DNA of 64,000 bases from JAJFFW01 sp965263375 (GTDB lineage: Bacteria; Pseudomonadota; Alphaproteobacteria; Caulobacterales; Parvularculaceae), in NCBI GenBank assembly GCA_965263375.1, contig OZ253669.1, positions 2,046,001 to 2,110,000 on the forward strand, written 5' to 3'. Made by a program: the position numbers and the translations under genes. The notes below the pieces were generated by a model that saw only the letters and a program-made list of their open reading frames with translations, was not told where the DNA came from and made no database searches. Position 1 is the first letter of the stretch. The number at the start of each line of letters is the position of its first letter. This document shows, one piece after another, positions 26,780-35,996 of this stretch.

Positions 26780-27724
26780 TTAATTCTTACCGGTCAGTCT
26801 TTTCGCAATTTTAGTGACATGGCGAAGGTCTGACCCGCAACATCCGCCAAAAATATTTATCCAGGGCGAGCCCGCGCGTATCTCACCATATTGCGCGGCG
26901 AGCTCGTCTGGGTCACCGTCGTCAAGTTCCGGCGCTTCATCCAGTTCTGCGTGCGAGCACCGAGAAGCATTTGCGCGAATTCCCCGTATGCGACGCGCCC
27001 ATGGCGCATCCGTCAATGTCGTCTCAAAATGTTCTGGATGCGCGCAATTGATCATATAATAAGCGGGATATTGATCTGTTTGCGCCTCAACAGCATCGAT
27101 CGCATCACCGAGGCTTTGCCCATCCGGCAACGCGCCGTCTGTTTCCACCGTATAAGAAATCACGCAAGGAAGCCCAACTTTACGGGCTGCCCGCACCAAC
27201 CCTACCGCTTCACTAGATTGATTAAAGGTAAGCCCTGTCACCATATCAAGTTCTGTGTTCGCAAGCCAACCAAGCTGTTCGGCGTAGTATTCCTCCGCCT
27301 CGCCACTATCGATTTTTACTTCTGGCTTATATGCGTCACCACAAGGTCCCACCGTCGCACTTAGCACAACAGGCGCCTTGTTATCGCTGTATCGATTGCG
27401 CAGACTACTAACAAAAGCGACCGCATCAAGATTAGCCGCCTTTAGCTCCTGCGCAGTCGCGCCAAGGTCTTTCGCCCAATGGCGATGGGCCTTCCAAGTG
27501 ACTGTATCAAGGATGAACCCCACCTCAAGCTCACGCGCTAGATCTAAAAAACCGGTGAAGTAATTCTCCAGCGCAGCGCGCCCCCGCGCTTCAGGCAGCA
27601 AAGTATGGGCTGCAAACTCTCTTATTTCGATCCCATGATTAAAGATTAAATCCGTCTCTACGCCTGCGTCAGTAAGAAAAATTTCACCGTCAAGTTGAGG
27701 TAAATGCTGTCGATATTGCGCCAT
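26780..27724 (-). CDS. Homocysteine S-methyltransferase family protein
   Basis: A 314-residue TIM-barrel enzyme that transfers a methyl group to homocysteine from donors such as S-methylmethionine or betaine. Seen: TDAGVETDLIFNHGIEI at the N-terminus, a first zinc-ligand region in MINCAHPEHF, and the C-terminal zinc motif INIFGGCCG with its paired cysteines. The start chosen is ATG 27724, with AGGA about 8 bases upstream; the frame extends to 27751. It converges with the dienelactone hydrolase gene. The donor cannot be told from sequence. Confidence 0.88.
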   Translation of the reverse strand: MAQYRQHLPQLDGEIFLTDAGVETDLIFNHGIEIREFAAHTLLPEARGRAALENYFTGFLDLARELEVGFILDTVTWKAHRHWAKDLGATAQELKAANLDAVAFVSSLRNRYSDNKAPVVLSATVGPCGDAYKPEVKIDSGEAEEYYAEQLGWLANTELDMVTGLTFNQSSEAVGLVRAARKVGLPCVISYTVETDGALPDGQSLGDAIDAVEAQTDQYPAYYMINCAHPEHFETTLTDAPWARRIRGIRANASRCSHAELDEAPELDDGDPDELAAQYGEIRAGSPWINIFGGCCGSDLRHVTKIAKRLTGKN

Positions 27725-27857
27725 AGCATAAGTCCTTTTGCTCCGGATCAAGCCCCAAGCTTAGAGCCATCCGATGGTTATTTTTCTACGCAAAAGAGTA
27801 TTCTATCACAAAACAACCCCAAGCGTGTGAACTAGGTCATAATATCTAGCGCCGTCG

Positions 27858-28985
27858 CTAGTCCCGCGGCGCTTTAATATGAACGCCCCCAAGCATGGGA
27901 CGTGGAACCCGCGTGGTTTTGGGAAAACTAAGCGGCAGCCCTTTTAGGCTACGAACGGCGAGATAACTAAAACACTCCGCCTCAAGAGCATCACCGCGCC
28001 ATCCGGCTTCTTCCGCCTTAACAACAGGAGCAGACAATCGCCCTTTTAATGCATCCATTAAAAGAGGATTACGCCGTCCGCGTCCAACAACAATCCATTC
28101 ACCAGGTTGGTCTGGCAAATAATTCTGCGCTTTATCTACACTAGCGGCGACAAACGCCGCTATCGTGGCTGCTCCATCTTCCACAGATAAAGCCTTTACT
28201 GGATCCAACTTGAAGCGAATATGGCCCAGCGATTTCGGCGGCGGTTGACGTAAAAACGGCGCAAGCATCATTAGGCGAAGAACATCATCATGGACCGTTC
28301 CTTGGGATACTCCAGCGCCGTCCCCATCCATTGATCCAGCGCCCTTAAGCGCCAACCACTCATCAAAAAGGTCTTTGCCGGGCCCGCAATCAAAAGCGAC
28401 TAGCCCACCTTCTTCGGCGTAAGGCGGGGCGTAGGTAATGTTGGCGACGCCGTCGAGTTTCAAAACCCCAACTGTATGAGGACGTCCAAGCCTGCGGGCT
28501 AGCGCGGCGTAGTAAACCGGCGCAAGGGGCGCGCCCATACCGCCAGCTTCCATATCGGCTTGCCTGAAATCAGTGACGACATCAATGCCGGTTTGTGCGG
28601 CGAGCGCTGCGCCATCCCCCAATTGCCAATTGCGACCAATGTCCCCCGGGGCTGCAGGCGAACGGTGTAAAATCGTCTGACCATCAAAGCCAACCACGTC
28701 TATATCAGTCGGCCGTAATTCCGCTTTTTCAAGAAGGGCTTTAACCGCATGTGCATGAATCCGGGTGATGGCGCCCGTCGCTAGTTTGATATCCTCAGCG
28801 CCATCGCGCCCTTCACTCGCAGCCTTAATCGCGCGGCGGACAAAAACCTTGTGCGCCCGCTCAAACGGCAGGCTTAAGGTTTCCCCAAACGCAATCTCAT
28901 CGGCGCCATCCGTATCCAAAATCGCGGCATCTATCCCCTCAAGGCTGGGGCCACTTCTTAATCCAATGGCGCGATAAACACTCAT
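27858..28985 (-). CDS. anmK: Anhydro-N-acetylmuramic acid kinase, with an altered N-terminal motif
   Basis: Phosphorylates and opens 1,6-anhydro-MurNAc released during peptidoglycan turnover, allowing its recycling. The 375-residue product keeps the core active-site segment DFRQADMEAGGMGAPLAP, the nucleotide-binding region LKLDGVANITY and FDCGPGKDLFDEW. However the N-terminal loop reads GLRSGPSLEGID (residues 8-19) where the family normally has GxxSGTSxDGxD: threonine is replaced by proline and the first aspartate by glutamate. This may affect nucleotide binding. Its neighbour, divergent tyrS, is the usual partner in alphaproteobacteria. Confidence 0.9.
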   Translation of the reverse strand: MSVYRAIGLRSGPSLEGIDAAILDTDGADEIAFGETLSLPFERAHKVFVRRAIKAASEGRDGAEDIKLATGAITRIHAHAVKALLEKAELRPTDIDVVGFDGQTILHRSPAAPGDIGRNWQLGDGAALAAQTGIDVVTDFRQADMEAGGMGAPLAPVYYAALARRLGRPHTVGVLKLDGVANITYAPPYAEEGGLVAFDCGPGKDLFDEWLALKGAGSMDGDGAGVSQGTVHDDVLRLMMLAPFLRQPPPKSLGHIRFKLDPVKALSVEDGAATIAAFVAASVDKAQNYLPDQPGEWIVVGRGRRNPLLMDALKGRLSAPVVKAEEAGWRGDALEAECFSYLAVRSLKGLPLSFPKTTRVPRPMLGGVHIKAPRD

Positions 28986-29181
28986 TTTCTGCTTTCAGGG
29001 TCTTTTGATTGGTTAAAAGCTTATCTTCTGGATGTTTCGTATACTTTTACAGCGATTTTACGATGCAAATCAGGCTGTTTACATTCGCTAAGGCCCTGCT
29101 CTGGATTTCACAGCAAAATCCGCGTAGAGGATGCGGCTTACATTACAAATCCCACTTCTTATCCTACCACGGCGACAGACA

Positions 29182-30432
29182 ATGACGGCCTATAATTCTG
29201 AGTTTTTAACAGTCCTTGAAGAACGGGGCTTTATCCACCAAGGCACGAACCTGGAAGGCCTCGACGCGCTTGCGGCCAAGGGTGCGGTTACCGGCTATAT
29301 CGGGTTCGACGCAACGGCGCCGTCTTTACACGCCGGCAGCTTGATTCAAATCATGCTGCTCTATTGGCTGCAACAGACCGGCCATAAACCAATCGTGTTG
29401 ATGGGCGGCGGCACCACAAAAGTCGGCGACCCCACCGGTAAAGATGCTCAGCGCAAACTCTTAACCGATGACGATATCGCAAATAATATCGCCTCCATCA
29501 AAGGCGTTTTCGCCAAGCTTTTAACATTTGGCGATGGCGCTGGTGACGCCGTCTTAGTCAATAACGATGACTGGCTTAATGCGCTTGGCTATGTCGCTTT
29601 TTTGCGGGATTATGGAACACATTTCACAATCAACCGTATGCTGACATTTGACAGTGTTAAGCTGCGCCTTGAACGCGAAAGCCCAATGACATTCTTGGAG
29701 TTCAATTACATGCTGATGCAAGCGTATGATTTCCATGAGCTTTATGGGCGTCATAAATGTATCTTACAGATGGGCGGCTCTGACCAATGGGGCAATATCG
29801 TCAATGGCGTTGAGCTTTGCCGACGGAAAGATGGCGCGGAAGTTTTCGGCCTGACGACCCCGCTTCTTACAACAGCATCCGGCAAAAAAATGGGCAAGAC
29901 CGAAGGCGGCGCGGTATGGCTGAATGAGGATCTTTTTAGCCCCTATGACTATTGGCAATATTGGCGCAACACCGAAGATGCGGATGTCGGCGTTATGCTT
30001 GCGCGTATGACCACCCTGCCGATGGATGAAGTGCGCCGCCTCGCAGCCTTAGAAGGCGCAGAAATCAATGAGGCGAAGAAAATCCTGGCGACTGAGACCA
30101 CCGCCCTTCTTCATGGGCGTGAGGCGGCGCTAGACGCTGCAGAGACCGCGCGCAAGACCTTCGAAGAGGGCGCAGCCGCCGCTGCGGATTTGCCGAGCGT
30201 TTCTATTGAAGCTAGCACATTGGAAGCTGGCCTTGATCTGCTATCACCCTTTTTAGAGGCTGGTCTGATCTCTTCTAAAGGGGAAGGACGACGTCATATC
30301 AAAGCAGGCGCACTAAAGATTAATGACACGCCGCTAAGCGAAGAACGTCCTTTGTCTCCGACTGATATGCAGAACGGCGCCATTAAAATTTCCATCGGAA
30401 AGAAAAAGCACGCGCTGATCAAGACCTCATAA
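29182..30432 (+). CDS. tyrS: Tyrosyl-tRNA synthetase
   Basis: Attaches tyrosine to its tRNA. The 416-residue class I synthetase has the HIGH-type motif as SLHAGSL within GFDATAPSLHAG, the tyrosine-binding YMLMQAYDF and QMGGSDQWGNI, the KMSKS-type loop as KKMGKTEGG, and a C-terminal S4 RNA-binding domain (EGRRHIKAGALKIND). The ATG at 29182 gives the standard family start; the open frame extends to 29131. It is divergent from anmK with a 196-base gap. Confidence 0.96.
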   Translation: MTAYNSEFLTVLEERGFIHQGTNLEGLDALAAKGAVTGYIGFDATAPSLHAGSLIQIMLLYWLQQTGHKPIVLMGGGTTKVGDPTGKDAQRKLLTDDDIANNIASIKGVFAKLLTFGDGAGDAVLVNNDDWLNALGYVAFLRDYGTHFTINRMLTFDSVKLRLERESPMTFLEFNYMLMQAYDFHELYGRHKCILQMGGSDQWGNIVNGVELCRRKDGAEVFGLTTPLLTTASGKKMGKTEGGAVWLNEDLFSPYDYWQYWRNTEDADVGVMLARMTTLPMDEVRRLAALEGAEINEAKKILATETTALLHGREAALDAAETARKTFEEGAAAAADLPSVSIEASTLEAGLDLLSPFLEAGLISSKGEGRRHIKAGALKINDTPLSEERPLSPTDMQNGAIKISIGKKKHALIKTS

Positions 30433-30455
30433 GAAAGGTCTACCAAAGCTAGCTC

Positions 30456-33400
30456 TTACTCAGCCGTCTCTTCGATTGTCTCTTCTTCAGTGTCCCGAGA
30501 AGAAGAATGCAACAGCGAAGGCTCATTTTCTTGTGGCTCAAAAATCCGACGTAAAAAGCCAGGCGTTAAAGCCGATAGAGGGTTTACAGAGACCTTCAAT
30601 TCAGAAGGATCGCCAGAAATCGCATAATTGACGGCGACCACCCCTTCCCCATCACGATTGACAAATAAATCGCCGATCAAAGGCGCTTTGCCGAGAAATG
30701 AGTTGACCTGATAAACTGGCGCCACAGCGCCGCGCAGATCAACGCCCCCATTCGCTTGGGTTGCAATGCGCCCATCAGCAGAAAGTCCGACAGAAGGACC
30801 AGCCGCACGCAAGTCTTTCAGTGTCAACACATTATCGTGGTATGAAAAACGCGCGAAACTTTGGGATACCTTAATGCCTTCCCCATTCAGCAAGCCGGAA
30901 AGCCCATTAAAAGATCCCGCCGAAAAAACACGCGCCAAAAGCGGGGCGCCAACCACGCGCATATCCCGCGCTTCCAATACACCTGCAAATTCCGGCGTTT
31001 TATGGGTGGTTCCATCATCCGAATGCACATGCGGTGAATGGTCTTCGTCATGATGCTCATGAACAAATAGGTTTACAACACCCTGTCCGCCTATGACAGA
31101 ATTGACGTCTAAAAAACCTGACAAGAGCGAGCCAATATCGTCTGTGCGCGCCTCTATTGTTTGATCAACACCGTCTTCGCCATCAACATGCGCAAGGCCC
31201 ACAGATAAGGGGGCGCCGCTTTGAGCGCGCCCTGAAAGCGTGAACTTGGTAATCTCGCTTTCATTACGCCAAAAATCGACATGCGCGTCTTTATAAAGAA
31301 CGCCGTTACGCAACTCTAGATTATCGATGCGGCTCACAAGGTGAAGGCCCTGCCCCCAATCAAGCTTACTTTGATCTTTCCCGCCACGCCCATCGCTTGC
31401 CTCAGCGTAGTCAAAAAAAGCCTCTATGAATGGCCGCGCATTCAAATATGAGCCAGTCAGCGAAACCGTCGTTCCAACATTTTCAGTCGGCTCAACATCA
31501 AGAACAACGTCTACGGCATTTTGCAAAAAGAGCTTTTTAAAGGAGACCCGTTCTAACTTTCCGGCAGATGACAGACTAAACGCGCCTTTCACATCAACCC
31601 CAGCGCCATTAATCGTCAAATCATCAACAATCGTGCGGCCTTCTTTTTGCTGGATCCTTACCCGCCCATTGGCGCTTTCACCTTTTGGTTTCATCCAATA
31701 AAAAGCATCAGCCATCAAAACCGCATCGGAAAAATCTGCATTGAGGGTGATGTCGTTAAACGCGCCGATATTTCCCTTAACATCCGCCTTAAAGGCCACA
31801 TCACCCCGTAAAAATTGACGCGAAGGCACGCCAAAAACATCACCTGTCGACGAATTGACAATGCCTGAAACACGCGCGTGCAGTTTATCCTTTTGCCCGT
31901 AAAACTGTTGACGCCAATCAAGGTTAATAGGCGCACCGCTAAAGTTTGCTTTGGCTTTAATATGCATTGCATCGCTTTTCAGCGAAATATCACCCACGCC
32001 ATTCGTCAAATCAGCATCAGCAAACAAACCTGCGACGGAAAGATTATCGAATTTTCCCTTGCCGCTAAACCGGTATGATTCACGGGGCGTCTCACGCTGA
32101 TTGGGACGAATAATTTCCATACGAAGAGAGGCTTTCCCGTCAAACGAAGATGGGGAAAGGCCCGTCGTGCGCAATATGGCGAGTGGCTCAGCGTTTAATA
32201 TTTCTAATATATCGCCAACATCACCATCGGCTGTAAATCGGAAAAAAGCATCAGCCCCTTTGGGGCGCAAGATGGGAATGGCGACCTCTCCCGCCGACAT
32301 GGCGACGGGACCAACTTTGCCAGTTACGTTCTGGATAAAAAAGCTATTGGATTTTAAGACCGCCGCGCCCGCCGCTTTTGTAAGATGACGCATAGTCGGC
32401 GCATAAATCACTTCGGCGTCATATAAGTCAAAACTAACTTTCAGCGCATCATCACTGAGGGAACCCTTACCCATCGCCCCCGCCGGAGCGTTAAAAACGG
32501 CTCTTACATTACGCGCTCGTGCATCGACAATCCGTTCAGAAACAAATTGGCGTGCAGCATCGCCCAAACTCTCAGGCCATGCAGACAAGATCTGCTTACG
32601 CGTAAGTGGTCCCTCAACCTTAACATCAATGTCGATGCCCGGAGATGGCGCATCTTCTCCCTTTTTTGGGCGTGGACGCTCAAACACAAAACGCCCCTGG
32701 GCGTTCGTCTCAAACAAAGAAGCTGATATATCCCCGATAGCAAGCCGGCGCGCCGCAACATCGTAAACGCCGGTCGCCGCAAAAGTCTCTAAGGACAAAG
32801 GCTCAGGGAACAAGCCATTTTCATAAATCTTGATATCGCTGCCCTTTACAGCAAATTGCACTTTAGCCGGCGTTGCAACTTGCGCTCTCTCTTGTAGAAA
32901 AACAGTCCCTTCAAGATCAGCCTTTAATGCGTCGCTCGCAATTTGCAGCGCGCCAATCTCAAACGCATCTTGGCTAGGATCAAACGCTGTCTGTAAACGT
33001 ATTTTTTCAACCTTAGTGGATATGGACCCGAGGTTAAGCGCGCCGCCATTCATTTCACCGTTTAAAGCTGACTCAATAACACTGCCATCGCGGTGAATTT
33101 GTATATTCGCTGCCCCTGTCACAGGCCCAGCCAGAATCGCCGCGCGCTCACCATAAAACATCGCCAAAAGATCGCTCAGCGGAGCATCGCTCAAAGCAAG
33201 GGCCGCCTTCAAGATCCCCGTCTGACTATCAATCGCGGCGTCAAACTGAAATTGGGATTGGGTAATTTTTTCCTGCGAACCGGCTTGCTGTTCCGCCGTC
33301 ACAGCTTCGCGCTCAAACTCAGCGTTTAAAAGACCGAAAAAATCACCATCCTGTTTATACAGTCGCCCGCTAGCGCCGCTCGCCGCCCAGTGCCTTCCCG

Positions 33401-33944
33401 AAGCTTCATCCGAAAACCGAATTTCCGCATTCGTAATAACAGCACGCTCAAAACTGCGATTAAAATAGGGGCTGTCTAAAATAAACGCGACCGCATTCTT
33501 TTCCCGCTTAAGTCCGCCGCCATAGTCCAGACGCACCCGACGGCTTTGATCACGAACAATATCTAAGGTCGGTTGGTCAAGAGCAATGCGCCGCGGCTCA
33601 AGACGAAAAGCGAGCAAATCGCGAACGGCAAAGCTCATAACGGCGCTGTTTAACGTAAAGACTGGTCGCGCAGCATTATCGACAATATAAATGTTTTCCA
33701 AAACAATCCGGTAAGCGCCGTCAGTTTTGTCTTTTGCGATGAAAATATCATCAATGGCGGAATGATAACCTTCCGGCAGGGGCTGCTCTAAAACACTAAC
33801 AGCAACCGGCTTTAAGAAATCAAACCGCAAGGGGCCATTTTCTAACCGCCAAAAAAGATATCCTAAAACCGCAGCAGCGACGGCGACAAGAACGCCAATC
33901 ACCTCGATCGCAACGATCGATAGCTTGATGACATGTTGCTTCAT
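30456..33944 (-). CDS. AsmA-like/YhdP-type large periplasmic protein (DUF3971)
   Basis: A 1162-residue protein anchored by one N-terminal transmembrane helix (about residues 7-32, VAIEVIGVLVAVAAAVLGYLF) with a very long beta-rich periplasmic part. The AsmA/TamB/YhdP family forms bridge-like structures thought to move phospholipids between membranes. Repeated patterns of short beta strands and the closing AsmA-like region (LRDLRAAGPSVGLSADGRIA-like, then VNYAISGDPSELKVSVNP) support the call. At about residues 962-981 (31002-31061) there is a histidine-rich loop. It converges with tyrS with 23 bases between, and precedes bcp on the other strand. Confidence 0.85.
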   Translation of the reverse strand: MKQHVIKLSIVAIEVIGVLVAVAAAVLGYLFWRLENGPLRFDFLKPVAVSVLEQPLPEGYHSAIDDIFIAKDKTDGAYRIVLENIYIVDNAARPVFTLNSAVMSFAVRDLLAFRLEPRRIALDQPTLDIVRDQSRRVRLDYGGGLKREKNAVAFILDSPYFNRSFERAVITNAEIRFSDEASGRHWAASGASGRLYKQDGDFFGLLNAEFEREAVTAEQQAGSQEKITQSQFQFDAAIDSQTGILKAALALSDAPLSDLLAMFYGERAAILAGPVTGAANIQIHRDGSVIESALNGEMNGGALNLGSISTKVEKIRLQTAFDPSQDAFEIGALQIASDALKADLEGTVFLQERAQVATPAKVQFAVKGSDIKIYENGLFPEPLSLETFAATGVYDVAARRLAIGDISASLFETNAQGRFVFERPRPKKGEDAPSPGIDIDVKVEGPLTRKQILSAWPESLGDAARQFVSERIVDARARNVRAVFNAPAGAMGKGSLSDDALKVSFDLYDAEVIYAPTMRHLTKAAGAAVLKSNSFFIQNVTGKVGPVAMSAGEVAIPILRPKGADAFFRFTADGDVGDILEILNAEPLAILRTTGLSPSSFDGKASLRMEIIRPNQRETPRESYRFSGKGKFDNLSVAGLFADADLTNGVGDISLKSDAMHIKAKANFSGAPINLDWRQQFYGQKDKLHARVSGIVNSSTGDVFGVPSRQFLRGDVAFKADVKGNIGAFNDITLNADFSDAVLMADAFYWMKPKGESANGRVRIQQKEGRTIVDDLTINGAGVDVKGAFSLSSAGKLERVSFKKLFLQNAVDVVLDVEPTENVGTTVSLTGSYLNARPFIEAFFDYAEASDGRGGKDQSKLDWGQGLHLVSRIDNLELRNGVLYKDAHVDFWRNESEITKFTLSGRAQSGAPLSVGLAHVDGEDGVDQTIEARTDDIGSLLSGFLDVNSVIGGQGVVNLFVHEHHDEDHSPHVHSDDGTTHKTPEFAGVLEARDMRVVGAPLLARVFSAGSFNGLSGLLNGEGIKVSQSFARFSYHDNVLTLKDLRAAGPSVGLSADGRIATQANGGVDLRGAVAPVYQVNSFLGKAPLIGDLFVNRDGEGVVAVNYAISGDPSELKVSVNPLSALTPGFLRRIFEPQENEPSLLHSSSRDTEEETIEETAE

Positions 33945-34300
33945 ACGCTCACTTCGCAACCGCCCCCGCTTTGCCCTTTGGTCGTTTCACACCCATATCG
34001 CACCGCAGCCTAATTAACCCAACAAAGCAAGCGTTAGCGATCATCCAAATTAGATTACAATGCGTAGCTGTGGTCATGACCAACCGCAAGCATCCTTACA
34101 CACCTTTATAGAACCGCCTTGACGAAAATGAATGATCAATAAGTGGGAGTGCGCCGCTCAGTAAGTTGATGATCCGCTCTTGCTTGTTTAAACCAGCCGC
34201 AACACACAAGGCTGGCGACAATCCTTTCCAATAAACTATGACGGCATGGAACCGGCTTCATCCTCGCCATTCGCCTCAGCTTTCAAAGGAGACTAATTTT
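33945..34300. other. Intergenic region between the AsmA-like gene and bcp
   Basis: A 356-base gap between divergent genes. No tRNA, open frame with coding character, or strong hairpin was seen. It should hold the promoters of both neighbours, but no convincing -35/-10 pair could be picked. Confidence 0.5.
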
Positions 34301-34771
34301 ATGACAAAAACTATCGAAGAAGGCGTTAAAGCGCCCGCATTCACCCTGCCGCGCGATGGCGAAGGCAAATTGGCGCTGAGAGATTATATCGGCCAAAAAG
34401 TTGTTCTTTATTTCTATCCAAAGGACGACACCTCAGGGTGCACAAAACAAGCGATTGGGTTTTCTGAAAAACTGGATGAGTTTGAGGCTGCTGGAGCAGC
34501 CGTCATCGGCGTTTCCAAAGATAGCGTCGCCAAACATGATAAGTTCATCGCCAAACATAATCTAACCATCGCCCTTGGGTCAGATGAAGACGGAAAAGTC
34601 CTCGAAAAATATGGCGTGTGGGTCGAAAAAAAGATGTATGGCAAAACTTACATGGGCATAGAGCGCGCAACTTTTTTGATTGATGAAAAAGGCGTCGTGC
34701 GAAACGTTTGGCGCAAAGTGCGCGTGCCTGGTCATGTGGATGCTGTATTAGAAGCGTTGCAAGAACTATAA
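34301..34771 (+). CDS. bcp: Thioredoxin-dependent thiol peroxidase, Bcp/PrxQ type
   Basis: Reduces hydrogen peroxide and organic hydroperoxides. The 156-residue product has the peroxidatic cysteine in KDDTSGCTKQA (about residue 47) and the typical FTLPRDGEGKLALRDYIG and VLYFYPKDDT segments. Most members carry a second, resolving cysteine five residues later; here that position is isoleucine and there is no other cysteine in the protein, so it must work as a 1-Cys enzyme. AAGGAG upstream supports the ATG at 34301 over the longer frame at 34238. The next gene starts 38 bases later. Confidence 0.92.
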   Translation: MTKTIEEGVKAPAFTLPRDGEGKLALRDYIGQKVVLYFYPKDDTSGCTKQAIGFSEKLDEFEAAGAAVIGVSKDSVAKHDKFIAKHNLTIALGSDEDGKVLEKYGVWVEKKMYGKTYMGIERATFLIDEKGVVRNVWRKVRVPGHVDAVLEALQEL

Positions 34772-34809
34772 GCCCACCTGGCTTATTATCTAAACTTGAA
34801 GGTCTATTT

Positions 34810-35700
34810 GTGCCCCACCAAACGGATCAGAGCCGCCGGATTTTAGCGCCAGCTGATCTTGTTCCGGCGCTAGAAACAGCCTGTTCTGTGTTACACGCCG
34901 CCAGCTCACAAGAAAAAGCGGCTCTCGCTGAGCACGCAAAAGACCTTGTGGATGGTGTCTTGTGCAACGCGGCTCCTTCCACTACCGCAGATGCACCCAA
35001 GCCCCCCAAGGCGCCATCGCGTCCTGAAAAACCGGTTCTCGCCCCGCCAGGGGCCATGCCGCGCCGCCGATTGTCTTCCGTGAAAGGGCGTATCGCGTTA
35101 TTACATGCTGTTGCGCATATTGAATTTAATGCGATCAATCTCGCCTTCGATATGGCTGTGCGATTTACGCCCTCGGTCTTTGCAAGCGGGCTCGACGCCT
35201 ATTCTTTCACTAAAGACTGGATCAATGTCGGCGCCGATGAAGCGCGTCATTTTCAGATGATTGAGGACCGGCTCAATACGCTCGGCGCTGCTTATGGGGA
35301 TTTGCCGGCCCATAACGGATTGTGGGAGGCGGCTGACGCAACAATGGATGATGTTCTAGCCAGATTAGCCATTGCGCCAATGGTCTTAGAGGCGCGCGGT
35401 CTTGATGTAACACCCGCGATGATCGAAAAACTTATCAACGTAGGCGATGAAGACAGCGCCGCGCTTCTAACCATCATCTACAATGAAGAAATCGGCCATG
35501 TCGCCGCCGGACGCCGGTGGTTTGAGGATATTTGCGCAATCCGCGGCGTTAGGCCGCTCGGCGCCTTCCACACCCTTGTGGAAAACCGCTTCGCCGGCAT
35601 ACTTAAGCCGCCTTTCAATCATAAAGCTCGTCAACAGGCAGGCATGGCGGAACACTATTACGCTGATCTTGCAACCGAACAGGATTCAGACGGCCATTGA
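34810..35700 (+). CDS. DUF455 ferritin-like protein
   Basis: A 296-residue member of the DUF455 family, which has a ferritin-like four-helix fold that probably binds metal. Visible candidate ligands are in HAVAHIEFNAINLAFD, GADEARHFQMI, and YNEEIGHVAAGRRWF. The frame continues upstream into bcp (34708), but a GTG at 34810 with AAGG 7 bases before it gives the standard length. A Pro/Ala-rich linker lies near residues 55-85. It likely forms an operon with bcp. The reaction is unknown; related ferritin-like oxygenases act on many substrates. Confidence 0.85.
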   Translation: MPHQTDQSRRILAPADLVPALETACSVLHAASSQEKAALAEHAKDLVDGVLCNAAPSTTADAPKPPKAPSRPEKPVLAPPGAMPRRRLSSVKGRIALLHAVAHIEFNAINLAFDMAVRFTPSVFASGLDAYSFTKDWINVGADEARHFQMIEDRLNTLGAAYGDLPAHNGLWEAADATMDDVLARLAIAPMVLEARGLDVTPAMIEKLINVGDEDSAALLTIIYNEEIGHVAAGRRWFEDICAIRGVRPLGAFHTLVENRFAGILKPPFNHKARQQAGMAEHYYADLATEQDSDGH

Positions 35701-35815
35701 TTTTTCAGCTTTTTTCACAACAGCAAGAAGGATAAGTTTTTAAATTAACTTGCCCCGATGCAGAAACGAATATGAGATGAAATGAGTGGCTGGCTTCTTG
35801 CTTGACAATTACAGG

Positions 35816-35831
35816 TGGTGGATTTCCACCA
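35816..35831. promoter_or_regulatory. Palindromic operator candidate upstream of the M23 gene
   Basis: TGGTGGA-TT-TCCACCA, a perfect seven-base inverted repeat with a two-base spacer, about 165 bases before the M23 peptidase gene. A TTGACA lies just upstream at 35802-35807, but no clear -10 box could be placed. It could be a regulator binding site or a small RNA hairpin. Confidence 0.4.
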
Positions 35832-35996
35832 ATTTTCAACATACGTCCCCTTTATTTTGGGACTAAATGTGGAAAAGGCTCAAAAAATCTGGTTACTTCA
35901 TCACATAAGTGTTGCGAAATTGGTGCATATAAGCTGCAATATATTAATGGGTCGCGATTATAAACGCTTTGTAAAGCGTTCAAGGGGCGTAAACGG

